Positions 34,150 to 43,289 of a stretch of 64,000 bases of DNA are shown piece by piece. Every line of letters starts with the position of its first letter. Positions within the stretch are counted from its first letter, which is position 1. The translations under genes and the position numbers were made by a program. Origin of the DNA: Micromonospora echinofusca (GTDB taxonomy: Bacteria > Actinomycetota > Actinomycetes > Mycobacteriales > Micromonosporaceae); contig NZ_LT607733.1 of the NCBI RefSeq assembly GCF_900091445.1, positions 1,071,501-1,135,500 of the forward strand. Direction: 5' to 3'. The notes beneath the pieces were generated by a model. The model saw nothing but the letters and a program-made list of their open reading frames with translations. It ran no database searches and was not told where the DNA came from.

Positions 34150-37100
34150 TCAGGCCGCGTCGTCCGCCACGCCTTCCTGCCGTCGGATCATCTGCCAGGC
34201 GGCGCTGCGGGCGCTGCGGTTGAGGGAGCTGCGGAAGTTCTGCTGAGGGTCGAAGTACTTGCGCCCCAGATCGGCTGTGGTGTCGAAGTGGTCCATCATC
34301 TTGTCCTCGAAGACCGGGTCGAAGACGTGGCCGAAGTTCTCCTCGTCGTTGGCGACGGCGGCCAGCCGCACCTTCGGGTCGGCGAGCGCCTCGTTAAAGG
34401 GTTTGATGACGTCCTGCTCGGTGAACTCGGTGCCGTGCTTCGCGTTGAACCGGTCGATTAGTTCCGACAGCAGCGACTTCTCCGACTCCTTGGCGCCGCC
34501 GGAACCGTCGCCGAAGCCCTTCATGTCGGCCGGCCCCTCGGGGAGGAGGCTGACGTCGTGCTCGCCGGTCTTCTCCACCCGCAGGTGGCTGAGATCGACC
34601 TCGCCGATGTCCACGCCACCGTCGTCGCGGCGGGGCAGCCGGTTGAGCAGGTGCCTCCCGTAGAGGTAGAGGCGTTCCAACTCGGCGTCGGCGTAGGGGA
34701 CGATCCCGGAGAGGAAGCTGTACTTGCGGACGTAGTCGTTCAGGTCGGCCCGGAAGGTCTCGGCCGTCTCCTGGTCTTCTTCGTCGTCGCTGTCCAGCAG
34801 CTCAGTGAAGCGGGTGACCGCCGGGTCGAGGTGCCGGTACAGCTCGGCGTGCAACTTCTCCCACTTCGCCGTGTTGCCGGCGGCCTGTTCGTCTGCGGCC
34901 AGCCAGGCCGCCGCGAAGGTGGCCATCTCGTCGTCGATGAGGAGCGCCGCGGACATCACCCTGCTCTGGGCGGTGTAGAGCAGGTTGGGGTCCGAGGGCA
35001 GGGTGGCGGCTTCCTCGAAGTACGGGCGGAAGGACTCCTTGATGTCCTCCGCGTCGTTGACGAAGTCCAGCACCGCCAGGTCGGACTGGCTTTTACGGTC
35101 TGCGGTGCGGTTGAGTCGGGACAGGGTCTGCACGGCGGCGATGCCGGTCAGCGTCTTGTTGACGTACATCGTGGTGAGCAGCGGCTGGTCGAAGCCGGTC
35201 TGATACTTCTCCGCCACCACCAGGATCCGGTATTCGCGCTGCCCGGCGCCGCCGGCCCGGGCGGCCTTGTCGTCGGCGCGCGTGTACGCGAAGGCCTTCG
35301 GCAGCGCACTTTCCGCCAGCCCGTTCTCCTTCGCCTCGGTGATTTCCTCCCCGTCGTAGGTGAGTGTGCCGGAGAAGGCCACCAGGACCCCCGGGTCGGG
35401 GTAGCCGAGGTCGCCGAGGTACTTCTTGATCGACCGGGCCATCTGCACGGCCTGCTGCCTGCCTGCGGTGACCACCATCGCCTTCGCCCGTCCGCCGAGC
35501 CTTCCGGCGGTGTGCGTCCGGAAGTGCTCGACGATCACCTGCGCGTGCTGGGCGACGGTCGAGTCGTGAGTGAGCGCGAACCGGGCCAGCAGCGGGTTTG
35601 CTTTGGCCCGGTCGACCTTCCGCTCGTCGGGGTTGCCGTTGACGAGCTTCCAGTAGGTGTCGTAGGTGACGTAGTTGCGCAGCGGATCGAGGATGAACTC
35701 TTCCTCGATGGCCTGCCGCATCGAGTAGGTGTGGAAGGGATGGTATTTCCCGTCCTCGCCCAGCGTGCCGAAGTCCAGGAGGGTCTTGTGCTTGGGGGTG
35801 GCGGTGAACGCGAAGTAGGAGAGGTTGGCGGCGCGATGCCGCCTGCGCGCCTTGGCCTTCAGCTTGGTCTCGGTGCCGGCCGGCGCGGGAGCACTGGTTG
35901 CTCCCGGGTCGTCGGAGTCGGCGTCGAGGCCCAGGTCACGCAGCACTTCCCGGACGGAGCCGGCGGCTTCGCCGGACTGGGAGGAGTGCGCCTCGTCGAT
36001 GACGATCGCGAAGCGCCGGCCCTGGATCTCGGTGGGGTTGCGCTTGAGGTAGTCCACCAGGGCCGGAAACGTGTGCAGCGTGACGGTGACGATCTTGCCC
36101 ATCTCGCGGGACAGCACCTTGGCGAGCTGCTCGGACTTCGAGCCCTGGTTCTCGTCGATCGGCACCACCAGGCCGGCGGTCTGCTCGAAGCTGCCGACCG
36201 TCGCGCGCAGCTGGGCGTCGAGGTTCCGGCGGTCGGTGATGATGATGACCTTGTCGAAGACGGGGGAGCCCGGCTTGAGGCCGGCCTCGACCGCCGCCGG
36301 GTCCAACCCGGCCAGGTCGCTGTGGGCGTGCAGGGACGACAGGCGGTGGCTGAGCCAGGCGATGGTGTTCGACTTGCCCGACCCCGCCGAGGCCATGATC
36401 AGGTAGTTGTGCCCCGCACCGTGCCGCGCCGCGTGCGCCGTCAGCTTCTGCACGGCATGCCATTGGTGGTAGCGGGGGAAAATCAGGGACCTTCGGGTAC
36501 GCCCGTCCGCGCCCTTCTCCTTGTGCAGGTGGACGAAGCGCTCCAGCAGGTCGAGCCAGTTGTCCCGCTGCCAGATCTCCTCCCACAGGTAGGAGGTGGC
36601 GTACTTCCCGTACTCGGTGGCCGGCGGGTTGCCCCTGCCGCCCGGCTGGCCCGGACCCGCCGAGCCGGTGTTGAACGGTAGGAACCGGGTCGGCTTGCCG
36701 CGCAGTTGGGTGGTGGCGAAGACCAGGTCGGGGTCGACGGCGAAGTTGGCGATCACCCGCCGCGAGAAGATCAGCTCGGTCGGGTCCCGGTCGGTGCGGT
36801 ACTGCTCCTTGGCATGCTCGACGCCGGAGCCGGTCAACGGGTTCTTCAGCTCCGCCGTGGCCACCGGGATGCCGTTGAGAAACAGCACGAGGTCCAGCCG
36901 GTTGCCCCGGTCGGCCTGCTTGGTGGCATACGCCAGCTCACGCACGACGGTGAGCCGGTTGCGCCGGTAGTCGGCGAGAATGGCGTCGGACTCCACGAAC
37001 GACGGCTTGAAGTACGCGACCCGGATTCGCACCCCTTGGTCCTTCACGCCTCTGCGGAGCACGTCGAGCAGCCCGTCGTCGGCGATGGCCCTGTCGAGGC

Positions 37101-37323
37101 GCTTGACGAAGCCGCGCTGCGCGGCGTCCTGGTCGTCGCCGTAGAAGGCGACCAGCTCCTTCCACTCGGCGGCCTGGGTGGCGCCGATGAAGGTGAACAG
37201 CTGGGCGGTGTCCAGGGCGAGGTCGGGGCGGTAGTCAGCGGTGTCGCCGCGCTCCCAGCCGTTGGCGAGGAGGGCGGCGACGATCGCGTCCCCGAAGACC
37301 GACTCGTGATGGACGGGGCTCAT
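34150..37323 (-). CDS. hsdR: Type I restriction enzyme, R subunit (HsdR)
   Basis: This 1057-residue protein opens with an HSDR_N nuclease domain (RLDLVLFLNGIPVATAELKN near residue 143, the D...ELK core of PD-(D/E)xK nucleases). A superfamily-2 translocase follows: Walker A IMASAGSGKSNTIAWL near residue 312, Walker B IVIDEAHSSQSGEA near 445, and FTATPKHKT near 510. Later motifs (VVAEKYQTGFDQPLL, LSRLNRT) are in place. The C-terminal helical region contacts the methylase complex. It cuts unmodified DNA after translocation and needs HsdM and HsdS, whose genes lie 8 kb away at 44.8-48.2 kb. ATG 37323 overlaps the AIPR gene stop by ATGA. Confidence 0.93.
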   Translation of the reverse strand: MSPVHHESVFGDAIVAALLANGWERGDTADYRPDLALDTAQLFTFIGATQAAEWKELVAFYGDDQDAAQRGFVKRLDRAIADDGLLDVLRRGVKDQGVRIRVAYFKPSFVESDAILADYRRNRLTVVRELAYATKQADRGNRLDLVLFLNGIPVATAELKNPLTGSGVEHAKEQYRTDRDPTELIFSRRVIANFAVDPDLVFATTQLRGKPTRFLPFNTGSAGPGQPGGRGNPPATEYGKYATSYLWEEIWQRDNWLDLLERFVHLHKEKGADGRTRRSLIFPRYHQWHAVQKLTAHAARHGAGHNYLIMASAGSGKSNTIAWLSHRLSSLHAHSDLAGLDPAAVEAGLKPGSPVFDKVIIITDRRNLDAQLRATVGSFEQTAGLVVPIDENQGSKSEQLAKVLSREMGKIVTVTLHTFPALVDYLKRNPTEIQGRRFAIVIDEAHSSQSGEAAGSVREVLRDLGLDADSDDPGATSAPAPAGTETKLKAKARRRHRAANLSYFAFTATPKHKTLLDFGTLGEDGKYHPFHTYSMRQAIEEEFILDPLRNYVTYDTYWKLVNGNPDERKVDRAKANPLLARFALTHDSTVAQHAQVIVEHFRTHTAGRLGGRAKAMVVTAGRQQAVQMARSIKKYLGDLGYPDPGVLVAFSGTLTYDGEEITEAKENGLAESALPKAFAYTRADDKAARAGGAGQREYRILVVAEKYQTGFDQPLLTTMYVNKTLTGIAAVQTLSRLNRTADRKSQSDLAVLDFVNDAEDIKESFRPYFEEAATLPSDPNLLYTAQSRVMSAALLIDDEMATFAAAWLAADEQAAGNTAKWEKLHAELYRHLDPAVTRFTELLDSDDEEDQETAETFRADLNDYVRKYSFLSGIVPYADAELERLYLYGRHLLNRLPRRDDGGVDIGEVDLSHLRVEKTGEHDVSLLPEGPADMKGFGDGSGGAKESEKSLLSELIDRFNAKHGTEFTEQDVIKPFNEALADPKVRLAAVANDEENFGHVFDPVFEDKMMDHFDTTADLGRKYFDPQQNFRSSLNRSARSAAWQMIRRQEGVADDAA

Positions 37324-39488
37324 GCGTCCTCGTCAAGGTCGCCGAGGTCGTGCTCGTTCCGGGTGTCCAGTGCCAGCCTCCACAGGGATTTCCCCTCCGC
37401 GTCGCACCATCGGGCAGGTCCCTGGGCCGCGACGGGCGCCTTGCTCCACTCCGCCAACTGCCACATCTTCTGCACCAGCCCGGACGGGGAGTAGCGCTTC
37501 CCGTCGGCCGCCCAGAGTAGCGGTCGCACCCGTTGGTTGACCCAGGTCGCGGCCCCCCGACTCGGGTCGGCCGCGAGCCAGGCGGCCAATGCGTCCCGCT
37601 CGGACTGCCCGATTGCCCGAAACGTCAGTGGTGTGCCCTCAGCAAGTCGGTTGGCATCGACCAGGGTGGGGACGGCATTGCGCCGGCGCTGTCTGGGGGC
37701 GCTCTTCACCGGGCGGTATTCCTGCGGCAGGTCAGGAACCGGGGCGCCGCTCTGCAGATCTCTCAGCACCAGGCCGGCGAGGGTGCGACAGGGCTCGGGT
37801 TCGGCAAGCGTGCTGGACACCAACTGCTTCTTGAACTCGGCGTCGACATGATGAACGAGCCAGTCTGTGGCGCGCTCGACCACCTTCGGCACCTGAGCCA
37901 GGATCGCGTCCCAGTCGGTGTCGGGTTCGTCGATGCCGTCGAGGTCCAGGTGTTGGAAGGCGATGTGGGCGATCAGCCGGTTTCCGCGCTCTACGATCGC
38001 CTCGGCTCGTGCCTGACGGTCCTTCGCGGTGCGGCGGAGCGTGGCATCGACCTCCCGCAGGACGAGGACGCTGCGCCAGATCTGGTAGGCGGATGGTTGG
38101 TCCTGGACGTTGAACAACAGGTGGTAAGCGCCCTGGGAGCCATCCTCCCACAGCAGGTCCGCGCCGAGTTTGGCCCGGACGGCGAGATCAGAGTTGCGGT
38201 GCGCGCAGGCCAGCGCGATGGCTGCGACCTCCACCGAGCACCCGTTCTCCGCTGAGGGCTCCGGCTCACCGCGCTGCACCGTATAGGTCTTCTGAAGCGA
38301 GAGGAGGAAGTCCTGTTTGATGCGCCTCTGCACGGGATCGAGAGCGACGAAGTCGCGCCGCTCCACCCGGTTCTGGGTGTTCGTGGCCGTGGTCACCGCG
38401 TCGGCGAAGCCCGCCGGGCAGTTCCTCAGCGAGATGACCCGGACGGTCACGTAGCCTTCAGCGACCGCCTCAGGGTCCTTGCGAAACGCCCGGTGGATCG
38501 CGTGGACGGTCTGCGCGCCGTTCACCACGCTGGCCCCGTCCAGCGTGAGCGTGACCGGCGATCGCCTTGCCCCGCGCTGGAAGTATTCGGGATCCACCGT
38601 GTCGCAGAGCACCGTGATTCCGTTGTTGAAGAACCAGAAGTTGTGCGGGTCGGCGGTGAGCGTGTCAATCAGACCTTGGTTGACCTGCGTGATGCCGAGC
38701 GACTTCCGGATGTTGCGGTCGAAGAGGCGGTCCTCGTGGTTGTCGTACCACTCGGCTATGTCGGCGACCGAGACGATCCCCTGGAACGCCTCGTAGGGCT
38801 CGGTGATCCTGATCCAGTCCTGCATCCTGGCGGTCAATCGGATGGAGGGCTCGGCGAAGTCGTTGCGGACCACCTCCCAGATGTCACGGGCCAGGTAGAT
38901 GCGCTGGTCGAGGATGTTGCCGAACTGGTTGAACTCCTCCTGCGCGTCGGAGAGTCGCTGCACGACGTCGGCCGCGAGTGGATCGGTCCGCATCACGGTG
39001 GGTACCAGGGTAATCTTCGACCCCCGGTGGCTGAGTACGGCGGTCACCTGGTCCGCGAGGTTCTGGAACCGCACGTTGAAGCGGTCGAACCTGCGCGCAT
39101 CAATGCAACGAAGGCCCTCGATAAACTTGAGCGCGTCGGCAACGGCGAACTTCCCCTTGCCGCTGTCACTCCACTTTGACTGGATCAGCCAGAGGTGCGA
39201 CGCATTCTTGTCGATCGCCACCGCATCAATGCCGATGTCGTCCCGGCCATCGATGACCGCCTCGGCGGCGGCGGCCGAGTCGCAGCCGGTCAGGTCGCGG
39301 ACCGTCAGCGCGGCCAGGGCCCTCGACAGGAAGGCCTGCTCGCGATCGGCGGCTGACTTGTTGGCGAGATCCTCGACGTCGATCAGCCCGTCGAATTCCC
39401 GCAGTAGCGCATCCCGTACCTGTCGGACCTGTGTCCTGGGAGTCGCATCGTATGGGGACGCACCGGACGTCGCGGGGTTTGCGCTCAC
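37320..39488 (-). CDS. AIPR (abortive infection phage resistance) family protein
   Basis: This 722-residue protein has an N-terminal PD-(D/E)xK-like segment (DDIGIDAVAIDK then LWLIQSKWSDSGKGKF, about residues 85-115). The AIPR domain follows, with WFFNNGITVLCD near residue 285 and LDGASVVNGAQTVHAIHRAF near residue 313. AIPR proteins are associated with phage exclusion and often sit in restriction-modification loci. The gene starts at GTG 39488 and overlaps hsdR by ATGA, so the two are translationally coupled. It may be a second nuclease or sensor that acts when restriction fails. The 459-base gap upstream holds the GATACC repeats and no gene. Confidence 0.88.
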   Translation of the reverse strand: MSANPATSGASPYDATPRTQVRQVRDALLREFDGLIDVEDLANKSAADREQAFLSRALAALTVRDLTGCDSAAAAEAVIDGRDDIGIDAVAIDKNASHLWLIQSKWSDSGKGKFAVADALKFIEGLRCIDARRFDRFNVRFQNLADQVTAVLSHRGSKITLVPTVMRTDPLAADVVQRLSDAQEEFNQFGNILDQRIYLARDIWEVVRNDFAEPSIRLTARMQDWIRITEPYEAFQGIVSVADIAEWYDNHEDRLFDRNIRKSLGITQVNQGLIDTLTADPHNFWFFNNGITVLCDTVDPEYFQRGARRSPVTLTLDGASVVNGAQTVHAIHRAFRKDPEAVAEGYVTVRVISLRNCPAGFADAVTTATNTQNRVERRDFVALDPVQRRIKQDFLLSLQKTYTVQRGEPEPSAENGCSVEVAAIALACAHRNSDLAVRAKLGADLLWEDGSQGAYHLLFNVQDQPSAYQIWRSVLVLREVDATLRRTAKDRQARAEAIVERGNRLIAHIAFQHLDLDGIDEPDTDWDAILAQVPKVVERATDWLVHHVDAEFKKQLVSSTLAEPEPCRTLAGLVLRDLQSGAPVPDLPQEYRPVKSAPRQRRRNAVPTLVDANRLAEGTPLTFRAIGQSERDALAAWLAADPSRGAATWVNQRVRPLLWAADGKRYSPSGLVQKMWQLAEWSKAPVAAQGPARWCDAEGKSLWRLALDTRNEHDLGDLDEDA

Positions 39489-39851
39489 TCGACTACCTCA
39501 CTGCAGACCGTCACCGTCGCCGTCACACGCTGTGCTGGACGGCCCGAATGCGCGCCGGGGGTGTAGAAGGGCGGAAGGGCCTTCCCTCTCTGCCGGGCCG
39601 GACCGTCCCCGCGCGGCGTGACGCGCCTCGATCGCCGAGAAACTGATCTTGAGGCGCGTGCGCCACCTATCGTAGCGCCAGGCGCGGACCTGCGTTACGG
39701 CTCAGGACGGCCTGTCGGAAATCAAGCTGATGGCTTGCGCCGTGGTCATTCCAGGTCGGCCGATGGCTGCGGCCGGGGGAAGCCGCGACGGGCTGTTTCA
39801 TGAACCATGATGGGCTGCGCCGGAGTTCGGTGGCGGTATAGTCCACTCGCC

Positions 39852-39889
39852 TGATACCGCAGAGGTATCTTTATGCCTCGAAGGTATCA
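39852..39889. repeat. Three clustered GATACC/GGTATC boxes
   Basis: TGATACC (39852-39858), GGTATC (39864-39869) and GGTATCA (39883-39889) form two nested inverted repeats sharing the left arm. They lie about 60 bases beyond the toxin stop and 360 bases upstream of the AIPR start. They might be operator sites for the AIPR-hsdR operon or a terminator for the toxin-antitoxin operon. Confidence 0.4.
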
Positions 39890-39947
39890 GCGTTCCGGCC
39901 GCAATGGTTCTCAGCTCCGCGCCTTCCACGTCGCCCGTCAGCCAGAG

Positions 39948-40301
39948 TTAGTCGGTGGCCTTGGGGTGCCCGGTGCCGGCATGCTTGATCCAGCAGGTGC
40001 GGGTGTCGTGGTCGGGCAGATACCAGATGCGCCCGCCGGCCGTGACCTCGTACTGCCACTGCGGCAGCGTCTTCCCGTTGTGTCCAGCGCTGCTGAGGGA
40101 GCCTTTGAGGGGGTGCTGGCGGCTGCTCGGTGGGGAGGGGCAAGGGTCGGACTCGATGGCGTCGAAGGCGGCGCGAGTGTTGGCTGGGGCCAGGCGGCAC
40201 AGCTCCTCCCAGCCTTTGGCCGCGTCATTGGTGGCGAATCGCAGGGTGTAGCCGCCGGGTCGTGGTGGCGGTGCGGCCCGGTCGCCTCGCTTCGCGCTCA
40301 C
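39948..40301 (-). CDS. RelE/ParE-like toxin of a type II toxin-antitoxin pair
   Basis: This 117-residue basic protein has the small-toxin layout TLRFATNDAAKGWEELCRLA (helix), then strands HPLKGSL, WQYEVTAGGRIWYLPDH and CWIKHAGTGHPKAT, as in RelE/YoeB-like mRNA interferases. It follows the antitoxin gene with an ATGA overlap, which is typical of such operons. RelE-like toxins cut mRNA at the ribosome; residues here fit only loosely, so the enzymatic activity is inferred. Confidence 0.65.
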   Translation of the reverse strand: MSAKRGDRAAPPPRPGGYTLRFATNDAAKGWEELCRLAPANTRAAFDAIESDPCPSPPSSRQHPLKGSLSSAGHNGKTLPQWQYEVTAGGRIWYLPDHDTRTCWIKHAGTGHPKATD

Positions 40302-40765
40302 TCGCCGGCCGGGCGCGTTACTGGCCCGAAGTCACCGGTGCTCGATGTGCCCAGGATCCGGTGTAGATCAGGGTCCGCGTGGATTTCGGCGGTGTGCCGC
40401 CATTCAGCGAGCAGCTGCGACACCGCTGCGGTATTACCCATCGCGGCGGCTGCCTCCGCCGTGGCGACGAATTCGTCAGCCATCTGCTCGACGTCCCCCG
40501 GCGGCAGGAACCGCACCCAGGGAAGCACGGTGGGCAGCGCCTCACGCACCAGGGCCGGGTCCCGGCGCGCCACACTGGCCAGCAGTCGGGCCGTCAGGTC
40601 TACCACTTCGCCTTCGGCCGCCGCCCGGTCGGCGGACATTAGCACCAGGTCAGCGGCGTCACGGCGCCGCAGCCGCACCGCGCGAGCGCGGGACAGCCGT
40701 TCGGCCGTCTCTGCCGGCTGACGCAGCAGCTCTGAGAACGGCACCGACTCCAAGGGCATCGACAT
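40298..40765 (-). CDS. Phd/YefM-like antitoxin
   Basis: This is a 155-residue protein. Its first 50 residues (VPFSELLRQPAETAERLSRA then VRLRRRDAADLVLMSADRA) follow the Phd/YefM DNA-binding fold, in which the strand 'R.DA.DLVL' is typical. The longer C-terminal acidic helical part (about 60-150) would bind and neutralise the toxin. The stop overlaps the toxin start by ATGA. A perfect palindrome sits 11 bases upstream of the start and is the expected site for autorepression. Confidence 0.7.
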   Translation of the reverse strand: MSMPLESVPFSELLRQPAETAERLSRARAVRLRRRDAADLVLMSADRAAAEGEVVDLTARLLASVARRDPALVREALPTVLPWVRFLPPGDVEQMADEFVATAEAAAAMGNTAAVSQLLAEWRHTAEIHADPDLHRILGTSSTGDFGPVTRPAGE

Positions 40766-40775
40766 GACATCAACA

Positions 40776-40790
40776 CTACTTCAGAAGTAG
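40776..40790. promoter_or_regulatory. Perfect 15-base palindromic operator of the toxin-antitoxin operon
   Basis: CTACTTC-A-GAAGTAG lies just upstream of the antitoxin start codon (40765). Its position fits binding by the antitoxin or toxin-antitoxin complex over the promoter. Confidence 0.6.
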
Positions 40791-40829
40791 CGGAATGTCG
40801 CCATAAGTGAAGCCGGTGAGTCGAGGGGG

Positions 40830-42059
40830 TCAGGGCTGGCGGGTCAGGCCGACGGTGGCGGCCAGGCGGGTCACGTCGGCGGCGGGGGAGTTGGCGCGGA
40901 GCACGGCGGTCAGCGCGGTGCGCGCCGCGGGGCGGAGGCGGATCTCGGCGGGGGCGATGGTGTCGGCGGTGACCAGGGCGCGGCCGGCGGCGCAGGGGTC
41001 GCCGAGGTCCAGGTGGGCGCGGGTGATGTCGATCAGGTGGGCGGCCCGGTGCTCGGCGGGGAGCAGGTGCCAGGCATCGCCGCCGGTGGCCCGGCGGTGG
41101 ACGGTGACGGCCTCACGATGGTCGCCGAGGCGCATGGCGGTCAGGGTGCGGGCGAGTTCGACGATGGTGGGGCCGAACCCGACGCCGTCGTGGTCGCGAT
41201 GGTGCCGCTCGTCGTGGACGGCGGCGAGGCGAGCCGTACGCTCGATGAGGTCGCCTACGGCGACGGCGTCTCCGCACGCGGCGGCGGCGAGAGCGGCTTC
41301 GATCAGCAGAGTCCCCGTCAGGGCGGGTTCGTCCGCCGGGCCGTTACCGGACCGTGCCAGGTCGAGATGGTGTACGGCGGTGAGGGCGGCGGTCATCGCC
41401 AGCCGACCCCGCCGCAGGGCCCGGAGCGCCTGCGCGAGGGAGACCGCCGCGAGGCCGGCCTGCCGGGGATCGCCCCCGGCAGCGCTCATCGCCCGGTCGG
41501 CCGCCAGCCAGGCGAGGTCGGCCTCGCCGAGCTTGACCAGGACCTGGGCGGCGAGGCGGTACACCCGCACCAGCACCTCGGCGGCGGACGCGTGCCCCAC
41601 CTGCGGGTGGCACGTGTGGCGGCTGTCGCTGAGCAGGTCGGGCAGCATCCGCAACACCTGGGGGAGGTGTCCGTTGCGGTACGCCGTCCACGCGTACCCC
41701 GCCTGGTGGTCAAGCTCCTGCACCGACGGCGACTGGCCGTCGCTGCCGGAGCCGGGCAGGTCGTAGCGGGCCAGCGCCGTCCGTATTCCCTCCACGGCGC
41801 CGCCGGTGTCGGCGGCCGGGGCCCGCTGGGCCTTGCCGGCGAGCAGCACGGTCGGCGCGACGCCGAGGGCCCCGGCGACCGTCTCGATCACCGAAAGGCG
41901 GTCGAGGGTACGCACCCCACGCTCCACCTTGTCCACCCAGCTCTTCGACTTGCGAATCCGGTCGGCGAAGACCTGCTGGCTCATGCCCCGACGCGCCCGC
42001 AACTGCGCCACCCGCCGCCCGATCGGCAGCTCGTTGCCAGCCCGGTCCGGCCCGGTCAC
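40830..42059 (-). CDS. XRE-family regulator with C-terminal helical-repeat domain
   Basis: This 409-residue protein starts at GTG 42059 behind GGAGCGGGAG. An XRE helix-turn-helix spans about residues 12-70 (RVAQLRARRGMSQQVFADRI, SWVDKVERGVRTLDRLSVIE). A long alpha-helical region follows (about 110-405: QVLVKLGEADLAWLAADRAM, AALAAAACGDAVAVGDLIER) of the tetratricopeptide kind common in actinomycete XRE regulators. Its start overlaps the stop of a 48-residue upstream ORF by GTGA. Regulators of this type often control antibiotic or development genes. The target is unknown. Confidence 0.85.
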   Translation of the reverse strand: MTGPDRAGNELPIGRRVAQLRARRGMSQQVFADRIRKSKSWVDKVERGVRTLDRLSVIETVAGALGVAPTVLLAGKAQRAPAADTGGAVEGIRTALARYDLPGSGSDGQSPSVQELDHQAGYAWTAYRNGHLPQVLRMLPDLLSDSRHTCHPQVGHASAAEVLVRVYRLAAQVLVKLGEADLAWLAADRAMSAAGGDPRQAGLAAVSLAQALRALRRGRLAMTAALTAVHHLDLARSGNGPADEPALTGTLLIEAALAAAACGDAVAVGDLIERTARLAAVHDERHHRDHDGVGFGPTIVELARTLTAMRLGDHREAVTVHRRATGGDAWHLLPAEHRAAHLIDITRAHLDLGDPCAAGRALVTADTIAPAEIRLRPAARTALTAVLRANSPAADVTRLAATVGLTRQP

Positions 42060-42202
42060 CGCTCCCGCTCCGCCGGCCGCATGGCGTCGGTGGACTCGCC
42101 ACAGCGAGGACACCACCGGGACTTGACCTTGAACGCGAGCAGCCCGAGCAGAAAGCCCGGCACCAGGCCACCGAACACGATCGACAGGACTTCGGGAATC
42201 AC
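42056..42202 (-). CDS. 48-residue membrane protein with a CxxC pair
   Basis: This short ORF reads MIPEVLSIVFGGLVPGF, LLGLLAFKVKSRW, CPRCGESTDAMRP and so on. It has one N-terminal hydrophobic helix followed by a CxxC pair that could bind zinc or a thiol partner. GTG 42202 has GGAAGGAGAAGGG upstream, a strong Shine-Dalgarno. Its TGA overlaps the XRE gene start as GTGA, so it is coupled to the regulator and may anchor or sense for it. The coupling and Shine-Dalgarno make it likely real despite its length. Confidence 0.55.
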   Translation of the reverse strand: MIPEVLSIVFGGLVPGFLLGLLAFKVKSRWCPRCGESTDAMRPAERER

Positions 42203-42258
42203 GAGAACCCTTCTCCTTCCTGGATCGATGGCGACCTGGCCTGTGGCACTAGGGAGAA

Positions 42259-42304
42259 GTTAGCGCACTTACTCGGAAGATCGGAAGCGCAAACATGCAC
42301 TAAC
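42259..42304. promoter_or_regulatory. Imperfect inverted repeat in the divergent XRE/GntR promoter region
   Basis: GTTAGCGCA (42259-42267) and TGCACTAAC (42296-42304) match as an inverted repeat at eight of nine positions. They sit in a less GC-rich stretch between the divergent small-protein/XRE operon and the GntR gene, and could be the operator for either regulator. Confidence 0.45.
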
Positions 42305-42394
42305 ATTGGTTCCGATGAAGACACCCCGTTTGCTGCGCCCACAGCTGCATGGTCGACTTGGCGTCAGCAAGTGCGTCGGTTGAAGGGGCTACCC

Positions 42395-43174
42395 ATGACC
42401 AGCAAGGAACCGCCGAACTACCAGCGCGTCGTGGACGACCTGCGCTCGCGGATCCTCTCCGGTGAACTGGGTCCCGGCGACAAACTCCCCACGGAGAAGG
42501 AGCTCCAGAAGCGGTGGGGCTTCTCAACCACAATCATCAAGCATGCCCTCACGCTGCTTCGCAGCGAAGGGCTCATCGAGGGTCGACGCGGGTCCGGGAA
42601 CTTTGTCCGCGACCGGACGCGGCTTGTGCGCCGCGCCCACTCCCGGGACATGCGCAAGCGCATTGGCAGCACGTCACCGTTCGCCCGCGACAGTGAAGCC
42701 GCAGGCAAGCGACCGAGTTGGGAGGCCGACAGCCGTAAGGTTCGGGCGTCGGCCCCTATTGCCGAACGACTCGGCATCCAGCCCGGCGACATGGTCATGC
42801 ATACCAAATACCGGTACCTCGCCGACGACACCCCAATCCAGCTCGCCGACTCGTACGAACCGTTGACCATCACGGGCGGCACCCCCGTTGAGTACCCGGA
42901 GCAAGGGCCGATCATCGGCGTGGTGGCCCGCATGGACTCCATCGGCGTGGCCATCGATCGCTTTGTCGAGGAGGTCATCACCCGACCGGCGATGCCCGAC
43001 GAGGTCGAAGCCCTCGAACTCGACAGACGCGGCGGCATGTGGGTGATCTCTGTCGAGCGCACCTACTACGCTGGCCAAGCCGCCGTCGAGACGGCCGATA
43101 TCGTGTTCCCTGGCGGCAGGTACCGGCTCGTCTACGAGATGCCCATCGACCCGTGGACGCCATCCGGCGGGTAG
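42395..43174 (+). CDS. GntR/HutC-family transcriptional regulator (UTRA domain)
   Basis: This 259-residue protein has an N-terminal GntR winged helix (YQRVVDDLRSRILSGELGPG then LPTEKELQKRWGFST, about residues 8-75). A C-terminal UTRA ligand domain follows (about 90-255: PIAERLGIQPGDMVMHTKYRY, PEQGPIIGVVARM). ATG 42395 follows GAAGGGG; an earlier GTG/ATG start is possible. HutC-type regulators respond to small molecules. In actinomycetes, similar GntR genes also control integrative elements, so it may be a leftover of one. It is divergent from the XRE operon. Confidence 0.85.
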   Translation: MTSKEPPNYQRVVDDLRSRILSGELGPGDKLPTEKELQKRWGFSTTIIKHALTLLRSEGLIEGRRGSGNFVRDRTRLVRRAHSRDMRKRIGSTSPFARDSEAAGKRPSWEADSRKVRASAPIAERLGIQPGDMVMHTKYRYLADDTPIQLADSYEPLTITGGTPVEYPEQGPIIGVVARMDSIGVAIDRFVEEVITRPAMPDEVEALELDRRGGMWVISVERTYYAGQAAVETADIVFPGGRYRLVYEMPIDPWTPSGG

Positions 43175-43289
43175 GAATCCCTCGTTTCACCGGACGGAGG
43201 GCTGGGCGGGCCGGACGTTGCTGCGGCGAAGCAACTGGACCGGATGGTCACGCTGAGCCGACTGCCCAACGTTACGATCTAGGTCCTAA

